Source: Anaerotignum neopropionicum | GTDB taxonomy: Bacteria; Bacillota; Clostridia; Lachnospirales; Anaerotignaceae | Length of the DNA stretch: 64,000 nt | Reading direction: 5' to 3' | NCBI RefSeq assembly: GCF_001571775.1 | Contig: NZ_LRVM01000003.1 | Coordinates: 1 to 64,000, forward strand | Shown here: positions 24,167 to 33,745 of the stretch, piece after piece | Layout: each line of letters opens with the position of its first letter | Position numbering within the stretch: the first letter of the stretch is position 1 | The notes under the pieces: generated by a model | The model's database searches: none | Seen by the model: only the letters and a program-made list of their open reading frames with translations | What the model was told of the DNA's origin: nothing | Made by a program: the position numbers and the translations under genes

Positions 24167-26356
24167 ATGGGCAGAATTTTAGTAGTGGCGGAGAAGCCAT
24201 CAGTAGCGCGGGACATAGCGAAAACACTGGGCATAACGCAAAAAGGCGAGGGCTGTTTGATGGGCGAGAGGTATGTGGTTTCCTGGGCCATTGGGCATCT
24301 GGTTACCTTGGCTGAGCCAGAGGAATATAATGAAAAATTTAAGAAATGGAGTTTTGCCTCTTTGCCTATCTTGCCGGAAAAAATGGAGCTTAAAGCAATA
24401 AAAAACACCCGCACCCAGTTAAAAATACTACATCAATGGATGAATAACAAGGAGATTGACTCCATCGTTTGTGCCACAGATAGTGGGCGAGAGGGCGAAT
24501 TAATCTTTCGATATATTTATAATATTACCAAGTGCAAAAAGCCCTTTCAAAGGCTTTGGATTTCCAGCATGACAGAACAGGCAATCAAGGACGGGTTTGC
24601 CAATTTAAAGGATGGTGCGGCGTATGATTTGCTGTATCATTCTGCAAAGTGCCGCTCGGAGGCGGATTGGCTGGTTGGCATGAATGCAACAAGAGCATAC
24701 ACCTTGCGCTATGACGTTCTTTTAAGCATCGGGCGTGTGCAAACCCCAACCTTGGCTTTAATTGTGGAGAAACAAAAAGAGATTGATGCTTTTGTTACAA
24801 AGCCTTATTTTGAGGTTCAAGGGGATTTCGGTGGATTTTATGGCTTTTGGATTGATGATGAAGCAGACACGAAAATAGAAAATGAGGAAAAGGCAACGGT
24901 AATCACCCAAAAGGTTGAGGGGCAAAATGCCGTTGTAACCAAGGTGGAAAAAGAAGAAAAAAGAATCTTGCCTGCTCAGCTTTATGATTTGACGGAGCTT
25001 CAGCGAGAGTGTAACAGAAGATTTGGATATTCAGCAAAGAAAACCTTGGACACTGCCCAAGGGCTATATGAAAAAAGAAAACTGATTACCTACCCCAGAA
25101 CAGACAGCCGCTATCTTAGCGAAGATATGAAGGGCAAAGTACAAAGTACAATGAAAAGACTGGCGGAATTGGAGTCTTTTCAGGAGTTTGCAAAGCCCTT
25201 GCTGACTGATAACGGGCTTTCTTTTTCTAAGCGAATTATTGATAACACTAAAGTGACAGACCACCATGCCATTATTCCTACGGATGTACGGCTAAGATTA
25301 GACAGCTTGACACAGGAGGAGCTGAATGTCTTTCTTTTGGTAGCCAGCAGATTTATCAGTGTGTTCTATCCCAATTATCGTTATGAAGTAACGAAGGCTT
25401 TTTTTTCCTGCGAGGATGAACGGTTCTTGTCTAAGGGGACAGTTGTCTTGCAAGAGGGCTGGCAGGAGATTGAGAAAAAACTAATTCCTGGGAAGGAAAA
25501 AAAGGAAAAGACCAATGATGAGCAAAAGCTTCCGCCATTATCGGAAGGCGAGGTCTATCTTATTTTAGAGGCAAAGGTTTTAAAGAAAAAAACCACGCCG
25601 CCAAAGCCCTATACGGAAAGCAGCTTGCTGTCAGCCATGGAAAATGCAGGTCGATTTGTAGAGGATGAAACGTTAAAGGAGCAAATGAAGGACAGCGGTC
25701 TTGGCACACCCGCCACCCGAGCGGCGATTATTGAGCGTTTACTGGCGGTTGGCTATATCACAAGAAAAGGCAAAAACTTAATTCCTACAGAAAAGGGAAA
25801 GCAATTGATTCAAGTGGTACCGGAAGCATTGCGTTCGCCCCAAACAACAGCCAAATGGGAAAAAGGTCTTTCTTCCATTGCCAAAGGGAAGATGGAGGAA
25901 CAGCGATTTATGGAAAGCATCAAACGCTATGTTTCTTTTCTTGTGGAGGATGCTGCCCGAAGAAAAACTGAAGTCGTTTTTCCGGAAGAAGAGAAAAAAG
26001 GATCGAGAAAGGGTGGAAAAACTCTGGGGAAATGTCCTGTTTGCAAGGATGGGGACGTATTGGAGAATCGCAAGGCATTTTTTTGCTCAAAATGGAAAAC
26101 AGGCTGCAAATTTACCGTTTGGAAAGACAGCCTTTCGCCCTATGGAATAGCCTTAACCGAAAAAATGATGCAGCAGCTATTAAAGGATGGAAAAATACCC
26201 GATGTAAGTGTAGCGTTACCCCAAACAGGGGACAAAGGAAAAGCCGCTCTGATTTTTTCTGCAGACGGTAAGGGACGCATTGAATTGATGGATTTTACAA
26301 GAAATCTCAAGATAGAAGAAAATATAACACAGGCAAATGAAGGAGAGAACAAGTAA
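24167..26356 (+). CDS. topB: DNA topoisomerase III
   Basis: 729 residues from ATG 24167 (AAGGAGGT eight bases upstream; MGRILVVAEKPSVARDIAKTL is the usual start). The TOPRIM acidic residues lie in CATDSGREGELIF. The catalytic tyrosine lies in LITYPRTDSRYLS. SIGRVQTPTLALI marks the type IA core. The C-terminus has one Cys4 zinc motif (CPVC...FFCSKWKTGC). It decatenates DNA and unlinks recombination intermediates. The sole housekeeping topoisomerase I is encoded separately at 31414. TopB in Firmicutes may be chromosomal or carried on mobile elements. Codon use and neighbours look chromosomal here. Confidence 0.94.
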   Translation: MGRILVVAEKPSVARDIAKTLGITQKGEGCLMGERYVVSWAIGHLVTLAEPEEYNEKFKKWSFASLPILPEKMELKAIKNTRTQLKILHQWMNNKEIDSIVCATDSGREGELIFRYIYNITKCKKPFQRLWISSMTEQAIKDGFANLKDGAAYDLLYHSAKCRSEADWLVGMNATRAYTLRYDVLLSIGRVQTPTLALIVEKQKEIDAFVTKPYFEVQGDFGGFYGFWIDDEADTKIENEEKATVITQKVEGQNAVVTKVEKEEKRILPAQLYDLTELQRECNRRFGYSAKKTLDTAQGLYEKRKLITYPRTDSRYLSEDMKGKVQSTMKRLAELESFQEFAKPLLTDNGLSFSKRIIDNTKVTDHHAIIPTDVRLRLDSLTQEELNVFLLVASRFISVFYPNYRYEVTKAFFSCEDERFLSKGTVVLQEGWQEIEKKLIPGKEKKEKTNDEQKLPPLSEGEVYLILEAKVLKKKTTPPKPYTESSLLSAMENAGRFVEDETLKEQMKDSGLGTPATRAAIIERLLAVGYITRKGKNLIPTEKGKQLIQVVPEALRSPQTTAKWEKGLSSIAKGKMEEQRFMESIKRYVSFLVEDAARRKTEVVFPEEEKKGSRKGGKTLGKCPVCKDGDVLENRKAFFCSKWKTGCKFTVWKDSLSPYGIALTEKMMQQLLKDGKIPDVSVALPQTGDKGKAALIFSADGKGRIELMDFTRNLKIEENITQANEGENK

Positions 26357-27637
26357 ATGAGTAGTATGTACCAGAAATTAGGAATTGCCCCTGAGGTTGA
26401 GGCTTTTTGCGAGAGTGTATTAGAAAATTTAAAGGACAGATTCCAAAGCATTGATTCCATAGCAGAATATAACCAATGTAAAGTGATTGCGGCAATGCAA
26501 AAAGAACGGGTTGATGCGACTTGCTTTGCGGGCAGTACTGGGTACGGCTATAACGATGCAGGGCGTGATACCTTAGAGAGGGTATATGCTGCTTGCTTTG
26601 AAACCGAGGCGGCTTTGGTTCGTCCCCAAATTACTTGCGGCACCCATGCTCTTGCCATTGCACTGTCTGCAAATTTACTGCCCGGTGATGAGCTTCTTGC
26701 CCCAGCAGGCAAGCCTTATGATACGTTGGAGGAAGTGATTGGAATTCGCAATTCCCCTTGCTCCTTAAAGGAATATGGCGTAAGCTACCGCCAGGTGGAT
26801 TTATTAGAGGATGGCTCCTTTGATTATGAAAATATTCGTAAGTCAATTCATAAGAAAACAAAAATGGTGACCATTCAGCGTTCCAAAGGCTATCAGATGC
26901 GCCCAACCTTTTCTGTTGAAAAAATTGGGCAATTAATTTCCTTTATAAAGGAAATTAAGCCTGATGTCATTTGCATGGTAGATAATTGCTATGGCGAATT
27001 TGTTGAAAAAATTGAGCCTTCCAATGTTAGGGCAGATATGATTGTGGGCTCTTTAATTAAAAATCCTGGCGGCGGACTGGCACCCATTGGGGGATATATT
27101 TGTGGTACGCAGACTTGCGTTGACCGCTGTGCCTATCGATTGAGTGCTCCCGGCTTGGGGCAGGAGGTTGGTGCCAGCCTAGACGTTATGCGTTCCCTTT
27201 ACCAAGGCTTTTTCCTTTCCCCCAATGTGACAGCAGGAGCCCTAAAGGGGGCTATTTTTGCGGCAAATGTATATGAAAAATTGGGCTTTCGGGTGATTCC
27301 TACCAGTACAGAATCTCGCCATGACATTATTCAAGCGGTAGAATTAGGAACAGCCGAGGGTGTAATCGCTTTTTGTGAAGGCATCCAGGCGGCAGCCCCT
27401 GTGGATAGCTATGTAAAGCCTGAACCATATGCTATGCCCGGATACAATTGTAATGTTATCATGGCAGCGGGCGCATTTATACAAGGTTCTTCTATTGAGT
27501 TGAGTGCAGATGGTCCAATTCGTCCCCCTTATTCCGTTTATTTCCAGGGCGGTTTAACTTGGTATCATGCAAAATTCGGTATTATGATGTCCTTGCAGAA
27601 ATTATATGAAAAAAAATTGGTAGAATTGATGCGGTAA
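26357..27637 (+). CDS. PLP-dependent YnbB-like protein (methionine gamma-lyase family)
   Basis: 426 residues of the family once called aluminium-resistance protein, now grouped with methionine gamma-lyase-like fold-type I enzymes. Recognisable parts are GSTGYGYNDAGRDTLE, RPQITCGTHALA and a VDNCYGEF acidic site. The PLP lysine is expected in GSLIKNPGGGLAPIGGY. The ATG immediately follows the topB stop behind AAGGAGAG, so the two are coupled. Function is not established; it is a C-S lyase candidate by fold only. In other Firmicutes it often lies next to miaA, which fits the local gene order. Confidence 0.85.
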   Translation: MSSMYQKLGIAPEVEAFCESVLENLKDRFQSIDSIAEYNQCKVIAAMQKERVDATCFAGSTGYGYNDAGRDTLERVYAACFETEAALVRPQITCGTHALAIALSANLLPGDELLAPAGKPYDTLEEVIGIRNSPCSLKEYGVSYRQVDLLEDGSFDYENIRKSIHKKTKMVTIQRSKGYQMRPTFSVEKIGQLISFIKEIKPDVICMVDNCYGEFVEKIEPSNVRADMIVGSLIKNPGGGLAPIGGYICGTQTCVDRCAYRLSAPGLGQEVGASLDVMRSLYQGFFLSPNVTAGALKGAIFAANVYEKLGFRVIPTSTESRHDIIQAVELGTAEGVIAFCEGIQAAAPVDSYVKPEPYAMPGYNCNVIMAAGAFIQGSSIELSADGPIRPPYSVYFQGGLTWYHAKFGIMMSLQKLYEKKLVELMR

Positions 27638-27749
27638 GGTATTTTTTCAAAGTAAAACTTATCCTTGTATTTTGGAATAAAGTAAATTCGTAAGGGTAAA
27701 ACTCCATAGGCTTCCTCTAACATGAGAGGTAATTTGAAGTATATAAAAA

Positions 27750-27800
27750 GGCTGGTAGGAAGCATATTCACATGTAGTAGCTCCTATCAGCCTAAGTTTT
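27750..27800. terminator. Terminator between convergent ynbB-like and yoaK-like genes
   Basis: ggctggtaggaagc and gctcctatcagcc (27750-27763 / 27780-27792) pair with one mismatch. A-runs precede and a TTTT follows, so it can act in both directions. Confidence 0.6.
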
Positions 27801-27882
27801 AATGATTTTCCGTGTTTTTTGCTAAGACATCCAGGGATAGAGCTACAGAAAACATAAGCAAAATTTGACTTTCTAATAAATT

Positions 27883-28560
27883 TTATTCATCCTGCTCTTT
27901 TCTCTGTAAAAAAAGAATGATAAAGGCAATGATTAATAGAATACAGCAAAAAAGAACGGATTTCACCCCAACGCGGGAGGTTACTCTTGCCCCAACCGCT
28001 GCGCCGGATATAAAAATTAAAATTACACTAAAATACAAAAATGCTTTTTTACCGGCAGTGCTGTCCTTTTCAAATACTAATTGAACCAGTTGATGCGTGC
28101 CGCTTCTTAGGTTGCCTGTGCACATTGTTGTGGCATATGGTAAACCGTGTACAGAACGAAAACTCTGCACCTGCATGGAGCAAATAAACGAAATAAATAC
28201 ATTGGCTAAAATATCGCCTTTCCCAAGGGGGATAAATGCAACAATAACCAATATGACAATCTCGATTAGTAGCACAATTTGCCGCCAATGGAGACGGTGA
28301 TTTTGTGGGAAATGCCGCTTGATATATTCATCAAGAAATATGCCGCTTACAAAAGCAAATATTGGTATCAAATAATATAAGGCATGATAAAACTGCCCCT
28401 GAACGAGCTGCATCGCCAGCAAAATCATATTTCCTGTCTGGGCATTTGCAAAAACCCCGCCCCTTGCAATATAGGTATAGGAATCAAAAAATCCGCCTGC
28501 AAACGCCAACAGGGCGCCGACACGAAAGCTTTCTGACATTTGTTCTTTCCATTGATTCAT
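27883..28560 (-). CDS. YoaK-like DUF1275 membrane protein
   Basis: 225 residues from ATG 28560, selected for AAGGAG seven bases upstream; the longer frame upstream lacks a site. DUF1275 hallmarks are GGFFDSYTYIARGGVFANAQTGN near the N-terminus and SFRSVHGLPYATTMCTGNLRSG in the middle, with about six membrane helices. Function is unknown across the family. It lies 13 bases after the comM/yifB stop, so the two form a leftward operon, although no shared role is known. Confidence 0.88.
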   Translation of the reverse strand: MNQWKEQMSESFRVGALLAFAGGFFDSYTYIARGGVFANAQTGNMILLAMQLVQGQFYHALYYLIPIFAFVSGIFLDEYIKRHFPQNHRLHWRQIVLLIEIVILVIVAFIPLGKGDILANVFISFICSMQVQSFRSVHGLPYATTMCTGNLRSGTHQLVQLVFEKDSTAGKKAFLYFSVILIFISGAAVGARVTSRVGVKSVLFCCILLIIAFIILFLQRKEQDE

Positions 28561-28573
28561 AACAAACTCCTTA

Positions 28574-30106
28574 TTAAAACATATACTTCCGATCCAGTGT
28601 GCGATATTGTAAAACCTCTGCCAAATGGCGCAAGGTAATGTCCTTGCTGCCATCTAAATCAGCAACGGTTCTGGCTACTTTTAGAATTTTATGGTACGCT
28701 CTGGCACTTAAATCCAATCGCTCAAAGGCATTACGAAGCATGTCCTTTTCTTTTGTGCCCAAGGGACAAAATTTCTCTATTTGTGCCGCAGAGAGCTGTG
28801 CGTTAAAATAAATCCCTTCATTTTGAAAACGTTCCAGTTGAATATGATGAGCAGCCAAAACCCGCTCTTTGATTTTTGAGGAAGATTCACCCAGTTCTAT
28901 TTCTTCTAAATCATCGTATGTAACCCCAGGCATTTCCACCATAATATCAATGCGATCCAAGAGAGGGCCGCTGATTTTGCTACGATATTTTATGATTTCA
29001 TTCATGGAGCAATGACATTTATTCCCATCTCCCAAATAACCGCAGGGGCATGGATTCATGGCCGCTACCAGCATAAAATCCGAAGGGAATGTTAAGGTGC
29101 CATTGACACGAGCAATAGTAACTTCTCCATCCTCAAGGGGCTGACGCATAATTTCTAAGGCAGGCCTTTGAAATTCCGGCAGCTCATCAAGAAACAGTAC
29201 GCCGTAGTGGGATAAGGATATTTCTCCTGGTTTTGGAATGCGTCCGCCACCGGTTAAGGCAGAGGCGGAAATGGTATGGTGTGGTGAACGAAAAGGCCGG
29301 GTACGAATCAAAGAATTTTTGTTACGCAACAAACCGGCGACGCTATAAATTTTTGTAATTTCAATGCTTTCTTCAAAGGTTAAGTCGGGTAAAATAGAGG
29401 GTAGTCGCTTTGCGAGCATTGTTTTACCGGAACCCGGTGGGCCGATCATGAGAAAATTATGTCCCCCTGCCGCTGCGATTTCCATGGCGCGCTTTGCGTT
29501 TTCCTGTCCCTTTACATGAGAAAAATCCAACAGCTGGGGCGGCTGGTTTTCATGGAACAATGCCTTGACATCAGCCAAAAACGGTGGTATCTTATTTTTT
29601 TCTAATAAATGCTCCCCAATTTCTTTTAGGTTACGCACAGGGTAAACGGCAATTCCTTCTACCAAAGCAGCTTCCTCCATGTTTTCTGCGGGAACGAAGC
29701 ATTTTTTGATTCCGTTTTGCTTTGCCCCATATACCATAGGCAGCACACCATTCACAGGTCTTACGGAGCCGTCTAAGGATAGCTCTCCTGTAACAAAATA
29801 GTCATCAGCAACTTGCGTTTTTAACGCTCCGCAGGCACAAAGTATGCCCAAAGCAATAGGCAAATCAAAAGAGGCTCCCTCTTTTCTGGTATCAGCGGGG
29901 GCAAGGTTTACAGTAATATGTTTGACAGGAAAGGAAAACCCTGAATTTTTTAACGCAGTACGCACTCTTTCACGGGATTCCTTTACTGCTGAATCCGGTA
30001 GGCCAACAATATCAAAAGAAGGTAAGCCGCTGCTTAAATCAACTTCTACGGAAACCGGATAGCTGTCAATCCCTTGCAAAGCAGAGCTTTTAATGATAGA
30101 AAGCAT
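28574..30106 (-). CDS. comM: YifB/ComM family Mg-chelatase-like AAA+ ATPase
   Basis: 510 residues from ATG 30106 (MLSIIKSSALQGID, the usual start; SD AAAGGGG). The N-terminal ChlI domain spans about 20-140. The AAA+ core has GPPGSGKTMLAKRLP (Walker A), LLFLDELPEF-type Walker B (VLFLDELPEFQ) and ARVNGT. The C-terminal Mg_chelatase_C domain carries the NPCPCGYLG cysteine pair. ComM is a hexameric helicase that extends heteroduplex during natural transformation in Gram-negatives; the role in Clostridia is less clear. It is divergent from dprA, another transformation gene. Confidence 0.93.
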   Translation of the reverse strand: MLSIIKSSALQGIDSYPVSVEVDLSSGLPSFDIVGLPDSAVKESRERVRTALKNSGFSFPVKHITVNLAPADTRKEGASFDLPIALGILCACGALKTQVADDYFVTGELSLDGSVRPVNGVLPMVYGAKQNGIKKCFVPAENMEEAALVEGIAVYPVRNLKEIGEHLLEKNKIPPFLADVKALFHENQPPQLLDFSHVKGQENAKRAMEIAAAGGHNFLMIGPPGSGKTMLAKRLPSILPDLTFEESIEITKIYSVAGLLRNKNSLIRTRPFRSPHHTISASALTGGGRIPKPGEISLSHYGVLFLDELPEFQRPALEIMRQPLEDGEVTIARVNGTLTFPSDFMLVAAMNPCPCGYLGDGNKCHCSMNEIIKYRSKISGPLLDRIDIMVEMPGVTYDDLEEIELGESSSKIKERVLAAHHIQLERFQNEGIYFNAQLSAAQIEKFCPLGTKEKDMLRNAFERLDLSARAYHKILKVARTVADLDGSKDITLRHLAEVLQYRTLDRKYMF

Positions 30107-30140
30107 TATAAACGCCCCTTTTCTTTCAAAATATAAAATA

Positions 30141-30169
30141 ATCATATCAATATTTACTAAAATTTGCAA
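30141..30169 (-). promoter_or_regulatory. Promoter of comM/yifB
   Basis: On the minus strand TTGCAA (30169-30164), 17 bases, TATGAT (30146-30141), about 35 bases before the ATG. Confidence 0.55.
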
Positions 30170-30240
30170 TATTTTTGGTGAATCACTACCAAATTAATAT
30201 CCATAATTACTGAAATTTTTTCAAACTATGTAATTCCTTA

Positions 30241-30269
30241 TTGAATTTTAAAAAAAAAGGTTATATAGT
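30241..30269 (+). promoter_or_regulatory. Promoter of dprA-topA
   Basis: TTGAAT (30241-30246), 17 bases, TATAGT (30264-30269), followed by the dprA ribosome-binding site. Confidence 0.55.
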
Positions 30270-30304
30270 TAAGGGCGTAACTCGATGTGGGGAGGAATGC
30301 TTGC

Positions 30305-31399
30305 ATGGAAGAATACTATTTGATGTGGCTTTCTCGAATTGAAGGTATTGGAATCAAACGTATTCGTATCCTTTTGGATTATTTTCAGAGTGCCGAGGCG
30401 GTTTGGAATGCTCGTAAAGAGCAGTTTGCTACGCTGAGGGGCATTCCTGAAAAGACCATAGATGCAATCCTTTTGGCGAGGGACGAAGAAACATTGAATC
30501 ATTGGATTGAAGAATTGGAAGAAAAAGCAATACAGTACTATTCTTTTTTACACCCTCTATACCCCAATTTGCTAAAGCAAATTTATAACCCGCCCGTTGG
30601 TATTTATGTAAAAGGCTTACTGCCCGATGATGATATTGACAAAATATCCTTGGTGGGAGCCAGACGATGTTCTCGTTATGGAGCAGGTGTGGCATATCAG
30701 ATTGCCAAAGACATTGCCAGAGCCAATATTGTTGTGGTAAGCGGTATGGCAAAGGGCATTGATACCATGGCTCATAAAGGCATATTGGATGGGGGAGGAC
30801 AAACCATTGCTGTACTTGGATCGGGCATTGATATCTGTTATCCAGCGGAAAATAAAGAGCTGATGGAAAGAATTATAAAAAACGGATGTATCATTTCCGA
30901 ATATCCCCCCGGTACGGAACCTGCGGCGCACCATTTTCCTAATCGAAATCGAATTATTGCAGGATTGTCCAAAGCGCTGGTGGTGGTAGAAGCAGGGAAG
31001 AAAAGCGGAACCTTAATTACCGCTGATATTGCCTTGGAAAGCGGCAGAGAGGTATTTGTTGTTCCAGGGAATATAACCAGCGCATTAAGCGAAGGTACAA
31101 ATAATTTAATTAAGCAAGGATGCCCTATCGTTACCGAAACAAATGATATATTGTTTGAATTGGGCATTACCTATAAAGAGTATGAAAGACAAACGATTAC
31201 AAAACAAGTGGCGGCAAAGCTGACTCCGGACGAAAAAGAAATTTATGATGAAATTTTTGATAAAGAGCCTGTTTTGCCAGAAACCATTTGCAGAAAGCTG
31301 CATAAAAATATACAGGAAGTGCAGTATATACTTTCCTTGTTGGAGATTGCTGGATATATTCGAAAAATTCCACAGGCAGGATATATCAGGGAAGGTTAA
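30305..31399 (+). CDS. dprA: DNA-processing protein DprA
   Basis: 364 residues from ATG 30305 (GGGGAGG nine bases upstream; the GTG at 30287 would put the site inside the gene). The Rossmann-like DprA core is clear: SLVGARRCSRYG, VVVSGMAKGIDTMAHKG, AVLGSGIDICYP, SEYPPGTEPAAHHFPNRNR and VVVEAGKKSGTLITADIALE. A C-terminal winged-helix region follows. It loads RecA onto incoming single-stranded DNA. It is followed 14 bases later by topA, a conserved Firmicutes pair. Confidence 0.95.
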   Translation: MEEYYLMWLSRIEGIGIKRIRILLDYFQSAEAVWNARKEQFATLRGIPEKTIDAILLARDEETLNHWIEELEEKAIQYYSFLHPLYPNLLKQIYNPPVGIYVKGLLPDDDIDKISLVGARRCSRYGAGVAYQIAKDIARANIVVVSGMAKGIDTMAHKGILDGGGQTIAVLGSGIDICYPAENKELMERIIKNGCIISEYPPGTEPAAHHFPNRNRIIAGLSKALVVVEAGKKSGTLITADIALESGREVFVVPGNITSALSEGTNNLIKQGCPIVTETNDILFELGITYKEYERQTITKQVAAKLTPDEKEIYDEIFDKEPVLPETICRKLHKNIQEVQYILSLLEIAGYIRKIPQAGYIREG

Positions 31400-31413
31400 T
31401 TTTGAGGTGAGGT

Positions 31414-33564
31414 ATGACAAAAGAAATGACCGAAAAAAAGAATAAAGCAGCAAAGTCTGATGCAAAAAAGACAAAGACATCAAAAAAATATCTGGTGATT
31501 GTAGAGTCACCGGCAAAAGCAGCCACCATTGGAAAATTTTTGGGCACCAGTTATAAAATTGAAGCCTCCATGGGGCATATCCGTGATTTGCCAAAAAGCC
31601 AGATGGGCATTGATTTGGAAAATGACTTTGAGCCAAAATACATTACAATTCGGGGGAAAGGGGATTTATTGAGCAAGCTGCGCAGAGATGCCAAAAGTGC
31701 GGATAAAGTGTTTCTTGCAACTGACCCTGACCGCGAGGGAGAAGCCATTAGCTGGCACTTGGTTCACGCCTTAAACCTTGGCGAGGAAAAGGATATTAGT
31801 CGAATTACATTCAACGAAATTACTAAAACCGCGGTCAAGCGTTCCATTGGCGAGGCAAGAGATATCGATATGGATTTGGTAAATGCCCAACAGGCAAGAC
31901 GCTTGCTTGACAGAATGGTGGGCTATACCATAAGCGATTTGCTGTGGCAAAAAGTTAAAAAAGGACTTTCCGGCGGACGTGTGCAATCTGTAGCGCTGCG
32001 AATCATTTGTGATCGAGAAGAAGAAATTTTAGCCTTTATTCCCACAGAGTATTGGTCTTTAACAGCCAAGCTTCTTGACAAAAACGGGAAGCATCTGGAG
32101 GCTAAGTTTTATGGCAAGAACGATGAAAAAATGGAGTTGTCTGACAGCGAAACGACCGAAGGAATCGTAAAAGCTTTGGAAGGCAAGGCTTTTGAAGTAA
32201 CAGATGTAAAAATTGGCACTCGTCAAAAGAAGCCTGTGGCGCCCTTTACAACCAGTACGCTGCAGCAAGAAGCCAGTAAGCACTTAAACATGGCTTCACA
32301 AAAAACCATGATGATTGCCCAACAGCTTTATGAAGGTATTAACATTAAGGGAGAAGGCACGGTAGGTTTGGTTTCTTATATTCGTACGGATTCCTTCCGT
32401 ATTTCTGATGAAGCATATGACGCTGTTGTGTCCTTCATTAAAGATCAGTACGGCGATGAATATGTTAATCCTGAAAGAATTATTTATAAATCCAAAGGGA
32501 AAACCCAAGACGCCCATGAGGCAATTCGCCCCACAGAGATTTTACGCAGTCCTGATAGCATCAAGGAGTCTTTATCAAAAGACCAATTTCGTTTATATAA
32601 ATTAATTTGGGAGCGTTTTGTTGCCAGTCAAATGAGCCCTGCCGTTTATGACACGCTTTCTGTAAAGCTGCAGGCCGGGGAATGCTCCTTTAGAAGCTCT
32701 GGCTCAAGCATAAAATTCAAAGGCTTTTTAGAGGTGTATAATAAAGGTGAGGAAGAAAACGAAAAAATGATTCCTCTTTTGGAGAAGGGTGACCTTTTAA
32801 AAACAGAGGCGCTTTTGCCCGAACAGCATTTTACCCAGCCGCCAGCTAGGTTTACCGATGCTTCTTTAATCAAGACCTTGGAAGAAATCGGTGTTGGCCG
32901 CCCTAGTACCTATGCACCTACCTTAACTACAATTCAGGCGCGGCATTATGTTACGAAGGAAGCAAAAAATCTTTACCCAACAGAACTGGGTGAGGTAGTA
33001 AATAATATCATGAAAAGCTATTTCTCAGAAATCGTGGATGTTGACTTTACGGCAAATTTGGAAAAACGCTTGGACGAGGTGGAAAATGGCCTTGAGGAAT
33101 GGAAACAGGTTATTCGTGATTTTTATCCTGATTTTTATGCCTGCGTAGAGGATGCTCGAGAAAAACTGGCAAAGGTTGAAATAAAAGATGAAGTCAGTGA
33201 TGTGATCTGCGAAAAATGCGGCAGAAATATGGTGATTAAATATGGTCGCTACGGGAAATTTTTGGCTTGTCCCGGCTTCCCTGATTGTCAAAATGCGAAG
33301 CCATTTTTTGAGGAAGCAGGAGTAAATTGTCCTGAATGCGGGGGGAAGGTGCTCATTAAAAAAACCAAAAAAGGTCGTATTTATTATGGCTGCGAGAACA
33401 ATCCTGAGTGTGGGTTTATGTCTTGGAATAAGCCAACAGGTGAGAAATGTCCTGTTTGCGGCAGTTTTTTAGTTGAGAAGGGCAGAAAAAATATAAAAAT
33501 TGTTTGTTCTAACGAGAAATGTAGCTATATAAAAGAAAGACCTGAGGAAGAAGAAAGCCAATAA
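31414..33564 (+). CDS. topA: DNA topoisomerase I
   Basis: 716 residues. A Lys-rich N-terminal extension precedes the TOPRIM domain (YLVIVESPAKAATIGKFLG; acidic DPDREGEA). The catalytic tyrosine is in VSYIRTDSFRIS. Further motifs are HEAIRPT and GVGRPSTYAPT. Three C-terminal zinc-binding modules each have four cysteines (starting about CEKCGRN, CPECGGK and CPVCGSF). It relaxes negative supercoils behind RNA polymerase. The site normally occupied by codY, just downstream in many Clostridia, goes directly to rpsB here. Confidence 0.96.
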   Translation: MTKEMTEKKNKAAKSDAKKTKTSKKYLVIVESPAKAATIGKFLGTSYKIEASMGHIRDLPKSQMGIDLENDFEPKYITIRGKGDLLSKLRRDAKSADKVFLATDPDREGEAISWHLVHALNLGEEKDISRITFNEITKTAVKRSIGEARDIDMDLVNAQQARRLLDRMVGYTISDLLWQKVKKGLSGGRVQSVALRIICDREEEILAFIPTEYWSLTAKLLDKNGKHLEAKFYGKNDEKMELSDSETTEGIVKALEGKAFEVTDVKIGTRQKKPVAPFTTSTLQQEASKHLNMASQKTMMIAQQLYEGINIKGEGTVGLVSYIRTDSFRISDEAYDAVVSFIKDQYGDEYVNPERIIYKSKGKTQDAHEAIRPTEILRSPDSIKESLSKDQFRLYKLIWERFVASQMSPAVYDTLSVKLQAGECSFRSSGSSIKFKGFLEVYNKGEEENEKMIPLLEKGDLLKTEALLPEQHFTQPPARFTDASLIKTLEEIGVGRPSTYAPTLTTIQARHYVTKEAKNLYPTELGEVVNNIMKSYFSEIVDVDFTANLEKRLDEVENGLEEWKQVIRDFYPDFYACVEDAREKLAKVEIKDEVSDVICEKCGRNMVIKYGRYGKFLACPGFPDCQNAKPFFEEAGVNCPECGGKVLIKKTKKGRIYYGCENNPECGFMSWNKPTGEKCPVCGSFLVEKGRKNIKIVCSNEKCSYIKERPEEEESQ

Positions 33565-33607
33565 TGAAAACCCGTCATAAATAATTTGCAAAACTTTCAC
33601 AAAACGG

Positions 33608-33639
33608 TTGTATTTTGGGATTATCTGTGATATAATCCC
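33608..33639 (+). promoter_or_regulatory. rpsB promoter with palindrome over the -10
   Basis: TTGTAT (33608-33613), 17 bases, TATAAT (33631-33636). An inverted repeat gggattat / ataatccc (33617-33624 / 33632-33639) covers the spacer and the -10 and could be an operator. Confidence 0.6.
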
Positions 33640-33644
33640 ATAGG

Positions 33645-33740
33645 TAACTTTAAAAACACACGTATCTGTTGCCAAAGGAACGGTGCCGACAGGGTCGGTT
33701 TCTTTTCGGAAAATGATGCGGAGGACTAACCACAGGAGGT
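33645..33740 (+). promoter_or_regulatory. rpsB leader with hairpin
   Basis: About 100 bases of untranslated leader. A stem gccgac / gtcggt (33685-33690 / 33694-33699) is extended imperfectly by aaaggaa / tttctttt. Ribosomal protein S2 often represses its own mRNA through its leader; this hairpin is a candidate site, unproved. AGGAGGT follows at 33734-33740. Confidence 0.35.
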
Positions 33741-33745
33741 GCGCT

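Noticed and set aside
31245-31445. 66-codon plus frame across the dprA-topA junction
   Set aside because: It is out of frame within two well-supported genes and has no independent ribosome-binding site.
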